From NCBI RefSeq assembly GCF_009711415.1, contig NZ_SMLZ01000107.1, positions 1 to 64,000 on the forward strand: a DNA stretch of 64,000 nt, written 5' to 3'. The DNA is from Roseibium denhamense. Lineage in GTDB: Bacteria; Pseudomonadota; Alphaproteobacteria; Rhizobiales; Stappiaceae. The notes beneath the pieces are model-generated. The model did not search any database. It had not been told where the DNA came from and worked only from the letters and a program-made list of their open reading frames with translations. Below, piece by piece: positions 54,314-64,000 of this stretch (the first letter of the stretch is position 1; each line of letters opens with the position of its first letter). Position numbers and translations under genes: made by a program.

Positions 54314-54931
54314 CTACCTTGCCACGTTGGCGGCGGCCAGCGAGATGCCGAAGCCGATCAGCGTGGCTCCGAAAGCGCGGTCGATCCAGTGTTTCATTGC
54401 ATAGAGCCGTTCCTGGATCTTGGGGCTTGAAAAGAAAACCGCGACCAGTGCGAACCAAACTGCATGGGCGGCGGAAATGAAAACGCCGTAGGCCAGCTGC
54501 ATCACAAGCGGCGTGCTCGGGGAAACCACCTGTAGAAACAGGCTGACAATGAAGATGGTTGTCTTGGGATTGAGCACATTGGTCAGGAAGCCGGTGCGCA
54601 ACGCGGCCAACGAGCCAATCGCCTTTGCAGCCTCATTGGTTTTGGCGGTCATCTTCCGTGACAGGAGCATGGTTGCACCGAGATAAACGAGATAGGCAGC
54701 CCCGATTGTTTTCAAAACGCTGAACAGCACCGGGGACTTCTCAATCAGGATGCCGACACCAAGCAGTGTGTAGCCCACATGGATCAAGACGCCTGCGGCA
54801 ATGCCAAGCGCTGTCACCACACCAGCGCGCCGGCTGACGATCAGCGCATTGCGGGAGACCATGGCAAAGTCGGGCCCCGGGCTCAGGACTGCAAAAATCG
54901 TGATTGTGAATACGGCAAGCCACTCGGTCAT
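54314..54931 (-). CDS. LysE/RhtB family amino acid exporter
   Basis: The 205 residues have about six membrane helices and the family start TIFAVLSPGPDFAMVSRNAL, with GFLTNVLNPKTTIFIVSLF in the middle. These exporters remove lysine, threonine, homoserine lactones and related compounds. It is divergent from a LysR regulator, a typical control arrangement. Substrate unknown. Confidence 0.92.
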   Translation of the reverse strand: MTEWLAVFTITIFAVLSPGPDFAMVSRNALIVSRRAGVVTALGIAAGVLIHVGYTLLGVGILIEKSPVLFSVLKTIGAAYLVYLGATMLLSRKMTAKTNEAAKAIGSLAALRTGFLTNVLNPKTTIFIVSLFLQVVSPSTPLVMQLAYGVFISAAHAVWFALVAVFFSSPKIQERLYAMKHWIDRAFGATLIGFGISLAAANVAR

Positions 54932-55029
54932 CTGTTTGCTCCGGATAGTTGGACTTGCATCTGTCTAAATGCTCAAGCGTGATCCGAAGAACTATGACTT
55001 CTATCCAAAACTGTGATTTTTATTCACAT

Positions 55030-55926
55030 ATGCGCCAACCTGTCACTTCACTGCCCTCCCTCAATTGTTTTCGTGCTGCTGCAGAGCGCGAAAGTTTCAC
55101 AGACGCTGCAAAACAGCTGAATCTTACCCATGGTGCGATCAGCCGGGCGGTGCGCCTGCTTGAGGAAGATCTAGGAACGAACCTGTTTGAACGCCGGAAC
55201 CGGCGTGTTTTTCTAACAGAAAGCGGGCGGGAGCTGGCGCTCGCCGTTGCTGAAGGGCTGGACCGGATCGAGCTGGCAATCTCCCGCATCAAGGCGCGGT
55301 CTGAGGACACACCGGTTACACTGTCATGTGAGCCAACGTTGCTGATGCGGTGGTTGATACCAAGGCTGCCCGGCTTTCAGGAAAGGCATCCGGAGATCGA
55401 ATTGAACCTGGTTGCAGGTGGCGGGCCGGTAAGCCTTGGTGGCGGTATCGACCTGGCGATCCGGCGGAACGACTTCAGCATTCCGGACGATTTTTACCAG
55501 GTGCCGCTGTTTAACGAAGAGACCGGGCCGGTGTGCCGGACGGATTTGGCGCCGCGCTATTTCGAAAACGGCATGCCCAAGGCCGATGCGCCGCGGTTGC
55601 ACACCCGAACGCGGCCGGAGGCTTGGGCGGAGTGGGAAAACTGCAATGGGGTGGCGCCAGGTGAAACGTCCGGGCAGATGTTCGAACACTTCTATTTCAG
55701 TTTGCAGGGGGCAATCGCGGGGCTTGGGGTCGCGATCGCGCCGAGGCGGCACGTGCAGGACGATATTGCGTCGGGTTTGCTTGCCGCCCCGGCTGGCTTT
55801 ACGCCTGATGGCAGCAGCTACGTTCTTCTTTCAAGGCATGAGATCGATCCGGCCGAACGGGCAGGCAAGGTGCTCGCGTGGCTGCACTCGCTTGACCGCA
55901 TTGATGGGAATGTAGGCGAAGCTTGA
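55030..55926 (+). CDS. LysR family regulator (GcvA-like)
   Basis: The 298 residues have the GcvA-type start PSLNCFRAAAERESFTDAAK, HTH AISRAVRLLEEDLGTNLFER and an effector domain with PEIELNLVAGGGPVSLGGGI-type segments. I prefer the ATG at 55030, ten codons before the HTH block; an ATG at 54994 and a frame from 54949 are also possible. It is divergent from lysE and probably controls it. Confidence 0.85.
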   Translation: MRQPVTSLPSLNCFRAAAERESFTDAAKQLNLTHGAISRAVRLLEEDLGTNLFERRNRRVFLTESGRELALAVAEGLDRIELAISRIKARSEDTPVTLSCEPTLLMRWLIPRLPGFQERHPEIELNLVAGGGPVSLGGGIDLAIRRNDFSIPDDFYQVPLFNEETGPVCRTDLAPRYFENGMPKADAPRLHTRTRPEAWAEWENCNGVAPGETSGQMFEHFYFSLQGAIAGLGVAIAPRRHVQDDIASGLLAAPAGFTPDGSSYVLLSRHEIDPAERAGKVLAWLHSLDRIDGNVGEA

Positions 55927-55936
55927 CGCAACTGGG

Positions 55937-56650
55937 TCAGATTTTGTTGGTTGACAGATAGTCCGGCAGGTCGGCAACGCTGTCCAGAATGACGTCCGCG
56001 AGCGGTTCAAGATCCGCGCGGGTGCCTGTTCCGGACAAAATACCGGCAGCAAGACCGGCACCGGCCGCGCGCGCCATTTCCAAATCGTGGGTGTTGTCGC
56101 CGACCATGGCGATTGACGACACGGGCAGCCGCAGGGCATCCGCGAACGCATGGACCATTCCAGGTTCCGGCTTGGGCCCGTAGCCGCTGTCATACCCGGC
56201 GACAAACTGCATGTGACGGTCCAGCCCGGCATGGCCCAAGAACAGCCGGATCGAGCCTTCGCTGTCGCTGCTGGCAACGCCGAGGTGAAAGCCCGCTTCA
56301 TCAAGCCGCGCTACTGCCTCTGTCAAACCAGGAAGAACAACTGCGGTTTTCATGCCGTCCGCGAAAACGGCGTCGAGCTTTGCTGTTAGGCTGGCAAGGT
56401 CCTTGGGGGCGCCGGCATCAATGAAAGCCCGGGCAATTTCCTCAGCATTTCCGGCGGCAAACAGACTACCCGCCGCTGTCTTTCGCGTTTGCGGGTCCAT
56501 CCCGCCTGTTTTCAAGAGGCGAATGCCAAGATCAGGATCGCCATTGGCGGCATAATCCGCCGCCCGCTCCTGTGGCCGAGACCAGGTCGCGTCAAAATCG
56601 AGCAACGTGCCGTCCTTGTCGAACAGAATGGCTTTGATGGTCGGTGTCAT
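55937..56650 (-). CDS. HAD-family phosphatase (phosphoglycolate phosphatase-like)
   Basis: The 237 residues carry HAD motif I (ILFDKDGTLLDFDATW), a helical cap, the second motif GVASSDSEGSIRLFLG and motif IV MVGDNTHDLEMARAAGAGLA. It fits the Gph-like group that dephosphorylates small sugar phosphates. The start at 56650 is preferred over 56710. It converges on the LysR gene with a 10-bp gap. Substrate is not determined by sequence. Confidence 0.88.
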   Translation of the reverse strand: MTPTIKAILFDKDGTLLDFDATWSRPQERAADYAANGDPDLGIRLLKTGGMDPQTRKTAAGSLFAAGNAEEIARAFIDAGAPKDLASLTAKLDAVFADGMKTAVVLPGLTEAVARLDEAGFHLGVASSDSEGSIRLFLGHAGLDRHMQFVAGYDSGYGPKPEPGMVHAFADALRLPVSSIAMVGDNTHDLEMARAAGAGLAAGILSGTGTRADLEPLADVILDSVADLPDYLSTNKI

Positions 56651-57155
56651 GTGAACGGTCAAGTCTTGAGAATTGAGAAGAGGGCGGGAGGCGGACAAAG
56701 GCGCTCCCAATCGAACGTTGGCGGCTATTATTCACTTTAGCGGGGTAAAAGCGGTCGGGGTGACCGACTTTACTGCAATATGCAGAAAGATGTTCCCAGC
56801 CGGTTAGGACTGGTCCGCCGCATTCTCCGCCTCCGCGGAAACCCAGGTGATACATCGATTGAACTTGGTCTGCCGCGTAGAAAAATGCATCAGCTTGGCG
56901 TTGCGTTGCGTCCAATCGATCCAAGTTTACTTGGGTTTTGGCAGTGCCTTTTTTCTGGTTTCAAGCGGGAAGGTTCAGATGTCAACGAAGGGCTTCCGGC
57001 GAGCCGGTGGCTTCAATAGTGCCCAACGTTACGCTGAAAGTGAACTCAGATGGCGGCCATGGTCTGGCTCAGCGACAGACTGTTGAAGTCAATGAGGACA
57101 TTCTGGATTTCATCTACACCTCAAAGAGGAGGAGGGCGGCTTGCGCCGCCCGTCT
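56651..57155. other. Intergenic region with a possible small ORF
   Basis: This 505-bp stretch between the HAD and beta-lactamase genes has no convincing gene. A 35-codon frame from ATG 56979 to a stop ending at 57086 follows GGAAGG with six-base spacing and encodes an Arg/Trp-rich peptide (MSTKGFRRAGGFNSAQRYAE...). It may be fortuitous. The beta-lactamase terminator lies at 57134. Confidence 0.4.
57134..57151 (-). terminator. Terminator of beta-lactamase gene (putative)
   Basis: GGGCGGC/GCCGCCC (57134-57140 with 57145-57151), TTGC loop. On the minus strand it is followed by TCCTCCTCTTT. It starts just past the stop at 57156. Confidence 0.65.
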
Positions 57156-58070
57156 TCACTTGTTTGCGTTCTCTAGACTGTCAAACAGGGTCTCGGCAAA
57201 CTCCGCAATAATCGCATCACGTTTTGAAATTTTTGCGGGCTGCTGGAGCTGCAGATAGACCGCTGCAAACAATGGCAGCCGGTTTGGTGGATAAATGACA
57301 GCAATGACCGATCGTTTCCGGTCCCGTGACGCGCCAGACCTGTCGCCGATAGACCAGCCGGCCGGCAAATGCTTCCGAAGCATGTTTTTTGCCGTGGTGT
57401 TGGCTGTCAGCCACTCAACAAGCTGGGCTTTTGACTTAGCATTTAGGACGTCCCCCATTACGAAGGTCTGGAGACTGGCAGCGGCTGCCTCCGGGGTTGT
57501 CGTATCCTGCAAGCTTCCGTCCGGAACCACATTCATCTCAGGCTCTATGCGGTCCAGGCGCGTTTCGGTGTCACCGGCCGATCTCATGAAGGCTGTCAGG
57601 GCTGCTGGCCCTCCCAGCGCATCCAGAACAACGTTGGCGGCGGTGTTGTCGCTGTAAACCATGGTCGCTTCGCAAGCCTCGAAAAGCGTGATGCTATCCG
57701 TACCTGTTCGATTTTCCGTGACCGGGGACCACGGAACAAGATCCTGCTCACGGATGGACCGGGTATCCTCCATTAGGATCTGACCTGTCTCGGAGCGCGC
57801 CAGTAACGCACTGCAGGCAAAGGCCTTGAACGTGCTGTTCAATGCGAAGCGATCCGAACCGCGATATGAAAACCGGTGTCCGGTTTCCGCATCCAGCAAA
57901 GCAACACCGATTTTCGCGTTCTCCCGTTTTTCCAAAGCTATGAGTTTGTTTTCAAGTGCTGCTTGGTCGATGGCCTTTGCAGGCTTGGCCAGCAGCGTAG
58001 CCGGGGCAAAAAATGCTGTGGCAAAGACAGCCAGCGCGCCAAGTGTCGTGGAGATGTTTGTTGGGGTCAA
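57156..58070 (-). CDS. Class A beta-lactamase, carbenicillinase-like
   Basis: This periplasmic serine enzyme hydrolyses beta-lactams. After a signal peptide (LGALAVFATAFFAPATLLA) the four class A motifs are present: S79-T-F-K (Ambler S70-K73), S140-D-N, E176 in RIEPEMN (E166) and R244-S-G. Most class A enzymes have K-T/S-G at the last motif; R-S-G is a feature of CARB/PSE carbenicillinases. The start is probably the TTG at 58070 with GGAG six bases upstream (304 residues). ATG 58118 would add 16 residues but lacks a good site. It is divergent from an AmpR-like gene, so it is probably inducible. Confidence 0.9.
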   Translation of the reverse strand: MTPTNISTTLGALAVFATAFFAPATLLAKPAKAIDQAALENKLIALEKRENAKIGVALLDAETGHRFSYRGSDRFALNSTFKAFACSALLARSETGQILMEDTRSIREQDLVPWSPVTENRTGTDSITLFEACEATMVYSDNTAANVVLDALGGPAALTAFMRSAGDTETRLDRIEPEMNVVPDGSLQDTTTPEAAAASLQTFVMGDVLNAKSKAQLVEWLTANTTAKNMLRKHLPAGWSIGDRSGASRDRKRSVIAVIYPPNRLPLFAAVYLQLQQPAKISKRDAIIAEFAETLFDSLENANK

Positions 58071-58164
58071 GGTATTCTCCGAAAAGTTGGTTGGGACAGA
58101 TGCGGGGCCGTCGGCCATTCGGGCCCTGTGTTGCGCGCAAAGCAGATATGATCTTCCTCTATCT

Positions 58165-58181
58165 ATTAGACAAATGCTGAT
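58165..58181. promoter_or_regulatory. Imperfect dyad between bla and ampR-like gene
   Basis: ATTAGACAAATGCTGAT has matching halves ATTAG/CTGAT (one mismatch) seven bases apart. It lies 43 bp before the AmpR-like ATG. A LysR-type site is expected here, but the classic T-N11-A spacing is not met, so this is tentative. Confidence 0.35.
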
Positions 58182-58224
58182 ATCTTGTATGACCCATGAG
58201 AAAAACTTGGGCTAAAGGGTTGCC

Positions 58225-59103
58225 ATGGATCTGTCTCAACTTCCTTTGAATGCGCTGCGTGCCTTTGAGGCATCTGCCCGGCTCAACAGTTTCACCCGAG
58301 CGGGACTGGAACTGCACATTTCACAAACAGCCGTCAGCCACCACATCAAGGCATTGGAAGACCTAATTGGTGTAAGGTTGTTCAAGCGGATGCCGCGCGG
58401 CGTGGCGCTGACCGATGAAGGTGACCGGCTGTTGCCTGTTCTCACCGATGCATTCCGCCGGATGAGTGCCGTGCTTTCTGAATTCCAAGAGGGCAACTAC
58501 CGGGAAGTACTCACGGTGGGAGTTGTGAGTAGTTTTGCAGTCGGTTGGCTATTGCCACGGCTGGAAATGTTCCGATCTCAGTTCCCAACGATTGATATCC
58601 GGCTGAAAACAAACAATAACCGGGCGGACTTTCTGGGAGACGGGCTTGATAGCTATATCCGTTTCGGGGATGGTTCTTGGCACGGCGCTGCGGCTGAGCC
58701 GGTCTTGACGCCGAAATTTGCTCCAATTTGCTCTCAGAAGCTGTCGGGAAAACTAGGAAGGCCGGAAGATCTGGGTCGAGTGCCATTGCTACGGTCCTAT
58801 CGGCGTTATGAGTGGAACGCTTGGTTTCAGGCTGCCGGATGTCCGGCACCCAGGGTAACAGGCCATGTATTTGACAGTTCCAATAGTCTTGTCGAGGCCG
58901 CTGCCCTAGGTGTGGGTGCGGCCCTGGTGCCTTTGGACTTGTTTAGCCGTGAGCTGGAAAGCACGCGGATTGTCCAGCCGTTCCCGCAAACGATCAAACT
59001 TGGCAGTTATTGGATTACATGGCTGAAATCACGAAGGGAAAGCCCGGCGATGCGAGCGTTTCGTGATTGGCTTGTCCGGAGTGCCGAGGATCGTTGCGTA
59101 TAG
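58225..59103 (+). CDS. AmpR-like LysR regulator of the beta-lactamase
   Basis: The 292 residues closely resemble AmpR: start PLNALRAFEASARLNSFTRA, HTH TAVSHHIKALEDLIGVRLFK, RRMSAVLSEF, TNNNRADFLGDGLDSYIRFG, then PLLRSYRRYEWNAWFQAAG and VQPFPQTIKLGSYWITWL. AmpR senses cell-wall muropeptides and turns on a divergent beta-lactamase gene. The same divergent layout is seen here, with a class A and not class C enzyme. AGGG precedes the ATG. Confidence 0.9.
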   Translation: MDLSQLPLNALRAFEASARLNSFTRAGLELHISQTAVSHHIKALEDLIGVRLFKRMPRGVALTDEGDRLLPVLTDAFRRMSAVLSEFQEGNYREVLTVGVVSSFAVGWLLPRLEMFRSQFPTIDIRLKTNNNRADFLGDGLDSYIRFGDGSWHGAAAEPVLTPKFAPICSQKLSGKLGRPEDLGRVPLLRSYRRYEWNAWFQAAGCPAPRVTGHVFDSSNSLVEAAALGVGAALVPLDLFSRELESTRIVQPFPQTIKLGSYWITWLKSRRESPAMRAFRDWLVRSAEDRCV

Positions 59104-59155
59104 ATGCTTTGGCTGCACTGCAAGATCCAGCGAGTCCCATTTATTCGCACCATAA

Positions 59156-59181
59156 AAAGGGCGACCAACCGGTCGCCCTTT
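59156..59181. terminator. Bidirectional terminator between ampR-like gene and idh
   Basis: AAAGGGCGACC (59156-59166) pairs perfectly with 59171-59181 around an AACC loop. A run of T flanks it on the minus strand (complement of 59154-59158), and T-rich TTTGTCGTTCTT follows on the plus. It ends both the convergent idh and the ampR-like transcripts. Confidence 0.88.
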
Positions 59182-59207
59182 GTCGTTCTTGCATTCTAGC
59201 CCAGGTG

Positions 59208-61439
<2,232 letters not shown>

Positions 61440-61662
61440 TCATGGTCTAGCAGGTGCGGGCAGGGCGCAGAGATAGCCCCGTTCGAAAATTCGGAAAGCG
61501 TATACAATTGTACGCAATCAATTACCAGCCCTCAAAAGGACGAAGGTGCTGGATGCGGCATGAGTTCTAGCAAAGGGGCTGAAAAAGGCAATTGGGTGAT
61601 TGCCTGACCATGGTATTCAGCGTCCGTGAGCGGCGTCAGCGCGCCGCTCTTTGGCAATGGCT

Positions 61663-62205
61663 TTAGTGACGATGCGAATGGGCGTCCGCATAGGCGTCGA
61701 TCAAACTGCGAAAGTCCTTGAATGACACGTCGAGACCCAATGGGTTGATGCATAGTCCATCAGCGCCAAGCACCTTGTTGGGGATGCGTGTCCATCGGCT
61801 GATCGTGCTCAGGCCTATGCTTGCTTCAACCTCTGGTGCGACCTTGACAATGATGAAGGCATTGCCCCGGCTGCTCCAGGTGCTGGTGGCTTCCACACCG
61901 CTCCAGGGGATCGGGCGCTCACTCACGCGGGTGTCATGAAGACCGTCAGGGCCAAGGGTCACCAGCACTTGATCTTTCTGGATCAACCGGCGCGCAATTG
62001 AAATCGCAGCAACGCCCGCGAACCCAAGGCACAACAGGCCTAGTCCAAGACCGAAGGCGCGGTCTTCTGCTGTTTCATCAAGTGCGATGGCAATTACGTA
62101 GAGTCCTGCCCCGACACACAGGGCCACAAGCAGAAGGTAGAAGCTGAGCTTGCCCGGTGAGCTCCGTATTTCGATAACTGCATTCGTGTCCTGGTTTGTC
62201 TGCAT
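61663..62205 (-). CDS. STM3941-like membrane protein
   Basis: The 180 residues have two membrane helices (about 20-40 and 50-70) and a PH-like beta domain (LVTLGPDGLHDTRVSERPIP with ISRWTRIPNKVLG). This fits the small bacterial family named after STM3941, of unknown function. The ATG at 62205 follows GGAG; the preceding TTG is less likely. Isolated gene. Confidence 0.7.
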   Translation of the reverse strand: MQTNQDTNAVIEIRSSPGKLSFYLLLVALCVGAGLYVIAIALDETAEDRAFGLGLGLLCLGFAGVAAISIARRLIQKDQVLVTLGPDGLHDTRVSERPIPWSGVEATSTWSSRGNAFIIVKVAPEVEASIGLSTISRWTRIPNKVLGADGLCINPLGLDVSFKDFRSLIDAYADAHSHRH

Positions 62206-62426
62206 CAAAGCTCCACGTTACGACAGCGCTTCCGAGGCATCTCCGGTCTGATTAGATCGTTATGCACGCAATCCGGCAGGCAAAACATGCCCTAATCTTC
62301 CCACATCAAGAGCAATTTCTCCCACATAGAAAGAGCTGACACGATTTATCCGAGCGGGAATTGCTCCAGGTGTTCCGCTGTCAGCTATATCCGCGACAAC
62401 TAGCCGGCAGGTGCAAGGCCGTGAGT

Positions 62427-63215
62427 TCAAACCGGGCTGTCGGCTGCTTTGTAAGGAGCGGTGATGCGTTCAAACTCGCCGTTCTCCTGCATGGCGCGGA
62501 GTTCCTTGGAGAAGGCGTCCACAAACTCCGCCGGGATGCTTTCTTTGCTGAACATGATGTAGTTGGGCTCCGAGGCGACCACTATTTCGGTCGGCTTGAT
62601 CACGTTCGACAGGCCCAGCTGCTTGATGACCGACGTGACCACGTAGGTTTCGCCCAGAATTGCGTCCACTCGCCCGAGTTCGAGTTGTTTCAAGTTAAGT
62701 TCCAAGCTGTCGGTTTGTTCAATCAGGTGCGGATAAGCGTTAGCCATCTCCGGAAACGAACCGCCATAAGCATAGTCGCGGACGACGCCAAGCCTCTTGT
62801 CTCTCAAGAAGAAGTCCGAAAGGTTTTCATACTTCTCCAGATTTTCTGCGCGCACAAACAGGATCTCGTCTGCCTGGATATAGGGCGATGAAAAATGCGC
62901 GAAGGTCTCGCGTTCAGGCGTTTTGGTCACCGGTGTGGCAATATCAACCGTGCCAAGCCGCATGGCATTCAAGTGACGGGTCCAGGGAAGGGGAACCTTG
63001 ATCAGCCCACATCCCATCTTGTCCAGGATGGTTTCAATGACGTCAAAGTCCATCCCGGAGACCTGGTTGCCCTCGACGATATTGTATGGGCGGTAGTCCC
63101 CCGCGCCCGCGATCAGTGTGCCGTCGCGCGGGCAGTCCTGCGCCGCCGCCGGTCCGGGCAGACAAGCAAATGCAATGGCGCCAATAAGAGCAAGAAGGAC
63201 TTGCGAACGGAACAT
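62427..63215 (-). CDS. ABC-type solute-binding protein, family 3-like
   Basis: The 262-residue precursor has a signal peptide (LLALIGAIAFACLPGPAAAQ) and a two-lobe binding domain of the amino-acid type: VSGMDFDVIETILDKMGCGL, LGTVDIATPVTKTPERETF, RLGVVRDYAYGGSFPEM and LELGRVDAILGETYVV. No permease or ATPase gene is nearby, so it may act alone or with remote partners. The ligand is unknown. Confidence 0.88.
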   Translation of the reverse strand: MFRSQVLLALIGAIAFACLPGPAAAQDCPRDGTLIAGAGDYRPYNIVEGNQVSGMDFDVIETILDKMGCGLIKVPLPWTRHLNAMRLGTVDIATPVTKTPERETFAHFSSPYIQADEILFVRAENLEKYENLSDFFLRDKRLGVVRDYAYGGSFPEMANAYPHLIEQTDSLELNLKQLELGRVDAILGETYVVTSVIKQLGLSNVIKPTEIVVASEPNYIMFSKESIPAEFVDAFSKELRAMQENGEFERITAPYKAADSPV

Positions 63216-63562
63216 GAAACCCTGGCAGTGTTGCTATGTAACTGGAACGGCAGTCTTGGCCATGAAGCATAAGATAGAGTTTACACGATCTAATAAAACC
63301 GTTTGAGTTCTTCAGTGGACATGAAGATGAAGTTCGCTGGAGGTTTTCTGTAAATCTTCTCGGGTAAGGCGAAAGCTTCCTTACGTTCGGATGCCTTAAG
63401 ATCAGAACAGCATTGGCCAGGGGCGCAGGATCTTTGATCGGCCCAGATGCTTGGCGCCAATCAAATGTGGGGGCACCATGCGCACCGTCCTTACTGATGC
63501 GCATGGTGTAGTTATTGGAGTTCGCGCGCTTTTGTGACACCGCGCCCAAGGAGCCGCGCGCC
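63216..63562. other. Intergenic region with inverted repeat
   Basis: This 347-bp stretch holds no convincing gene; a minus-strand frame through it reads without recognised motifs. The 11-bp inverted repeat at 63474-63508 is listed separately. Confidence 0.4.
63474..63508. repeat. Perfect 11-bp inverted repeat
   Basis: CACCATGCGCA (63474-63484) and TGCGCATGGTG (63498-63508) are exact reverse complements with a 13-base spacer. It lies 55 bp past the stop of the Yellow-type gene on its downstream side, without a clear T run. It may be an operator, terminator or hairpin. Confidence 0.6.
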
Positions 63563-64000
63563 TCACCGGCCGCTGACCGCCTCATCCAAAGCGGGGAAAC
63601 GAACGATCTTGTAGGTGCCGAGTGATGCGTCTTCGCCGCCGTTCAGAACCGGGGATCTGTGCAGCTCATTGATGGTCGCATAAACGTAGCCGTCCGCGCC
63701 GATTGCAAACCCGTCAGGCCATGGTAGGCCATCGTCTGACTGAAACAGGACCTCATAAGAGCCGTCCGCCTTGGTCACGCCAATTGCGTTGTCGGTCATG
63801 GCCGTGATGTAGACATTCCCGGCGGTGTCGACTGTCGAACCGTCCGAGATTGGCTTGTCGCCGTAGCGTTCCACCCGTTGCACAAGCTCATCGTCCGACA
63901 GTGCCTCATTCAGGAGATCCTTTGTCCGCACCCTGTACATCGACGCTGCGGTCATGGGCGCGAAGTAGACCCAGGTGTTTGTGGGATCAATCGTGATCGG
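63563..64000 (-). CDS. Yellow / major royal jelly-type protein, C-terminal part (cut by window edge)
   Basis: The minus-strand frame is open to base 64000 and ends at 63563, so 145 residues are visible. Segments WVYFAPMTAASMYRVRTKDL, DKPISDGSTVDTAGNVYITA and WPDGFAIGADGYVYATIN match the six-blade beta-propeller of Yellow/major royal jelly proteins, which bacteria also carry, annotated as dopachrome-tautomerase-related or SMP-30-like. Substrate and localisation cannot be told, because the start is outside the window. Confidence 0.8.
   Translation of the reverse strand, partial: PITIDPTNTWVYFAPMTAASMYRVRTKDLLNEALSDDELVQRVERYGDKPISDGSTVDTAGNVYITAMTDNAIGVTKADGSYEVLFQSDDGLPWPDGFAIGADGYVYATINELHRSPVLNGGEDASLGTYKIVRFPALDEAVSGR

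Noticed and set aside
63043-63585. 180-codon minus-strand frame crossing the gap between the solute-binding and Yellow-type genes.
   Set aside because: It overlaps both real genes out of frame, carries an 11-bp inverted repeat and shows no recognisable domain.

Overview
The window is a stretch of alphaproteobacterial chromosome. Grounds for this: FliX and CckA lie in the flagellar locus, DksA has a degenerate zinc finger, a CtrA-type TTAA-N7-TTAA box and sigma-54-type -24/-12 elements precede flagellar operons, a GAAC-N7-GTAC SOS-type box precedes recA, and codon use is moderately GC-rich. Gene content and order suggest a marine Hyphomicrobiales member, perhaps Stappiaceae (Roseibium/Labrenzia type). 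That placement is inference. No tRNA, rRNA, CRISPR array, insertion sequence or prophage was seen.

Region 1 (1-26,207) is a flagellar cluster. On the minus strand: flagellin (cut by the window edge), a FlaG-like protein, flgI with a rod-binding protein and a FlgN-like chaperone, flgF-flgG-flgA-flgH, and fliO-fliP with a DUF2336 gene. On the plus strand: fliX, dksA, fliL-fliM-DUF6468-motE, a 1435-residue periplasmic AMIN-like/TPR protein, and flgB-flgC-fliE-fliQ-fliR-flhB running into the hybrid kinase cckA. Sigma-54-type promoters precede flgF and flgI, which fits FliX acting with FlbD. A perfect CtrA box precedes flgB, so CckA may sit in an operon that its own pathway controls.

Region 2 (26,218-29,517) is a possible envelope-stress module: a TetR regulator divergent from a PspA/IM30-like gene, a YiaA-type membrane protein and a DUF4105 protein, with two identical 13-bp palindromes between regulator and target. 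A cupin follows. Region 3 (29,528-32,233) is a phospholipid cassette: a CDP-alcohol phosphatidyltransferase and a CdsA-like enzyme resembling E. coli YnbA/YnbB, a PlsC-type acyltransferase and a YqaA-like membrane protein. Region 4 (32,430-36,788) has an HlyD/FUSC efflux pair, glutathione peroxidase with a DCC thiol oxidoreductase, and a second TetR with clear operators divergent from a VOC protein.

Region 5 (37,034-44,129) has a lipoprotein, an unassigned three-gene operon of coiled-coil and membrane proteins, and a divergent large MscS channel. Region 6 (44,138-50,723) has psuK-psuG, recA, alaS (with a large palindrome before its start) and an unlisted 41-residue membrane protein. Region 7 (50,919-64,000) is mixed metabolism: a cyclic-nucleotide-gated K+ channel, a GST, dimeric icd, LysE and LysR, a HAD phosphatase, a class A beta-lactamase divergent from an AmpR-like regulator, a monomeric isocitrate dehydrogenase, a small membrane protein, a solute-binding protein and the end of a Yellow/royal-jelly-type protein.

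The best candidates for something undescribed are the coiled-coil trio (37,666-41,359), the TetR/PspA/YiaA/DUF4105 module, and the giant AMIN-like/TPR protein next to motE. All functional calls rest on reading the sequence; no database search was run.
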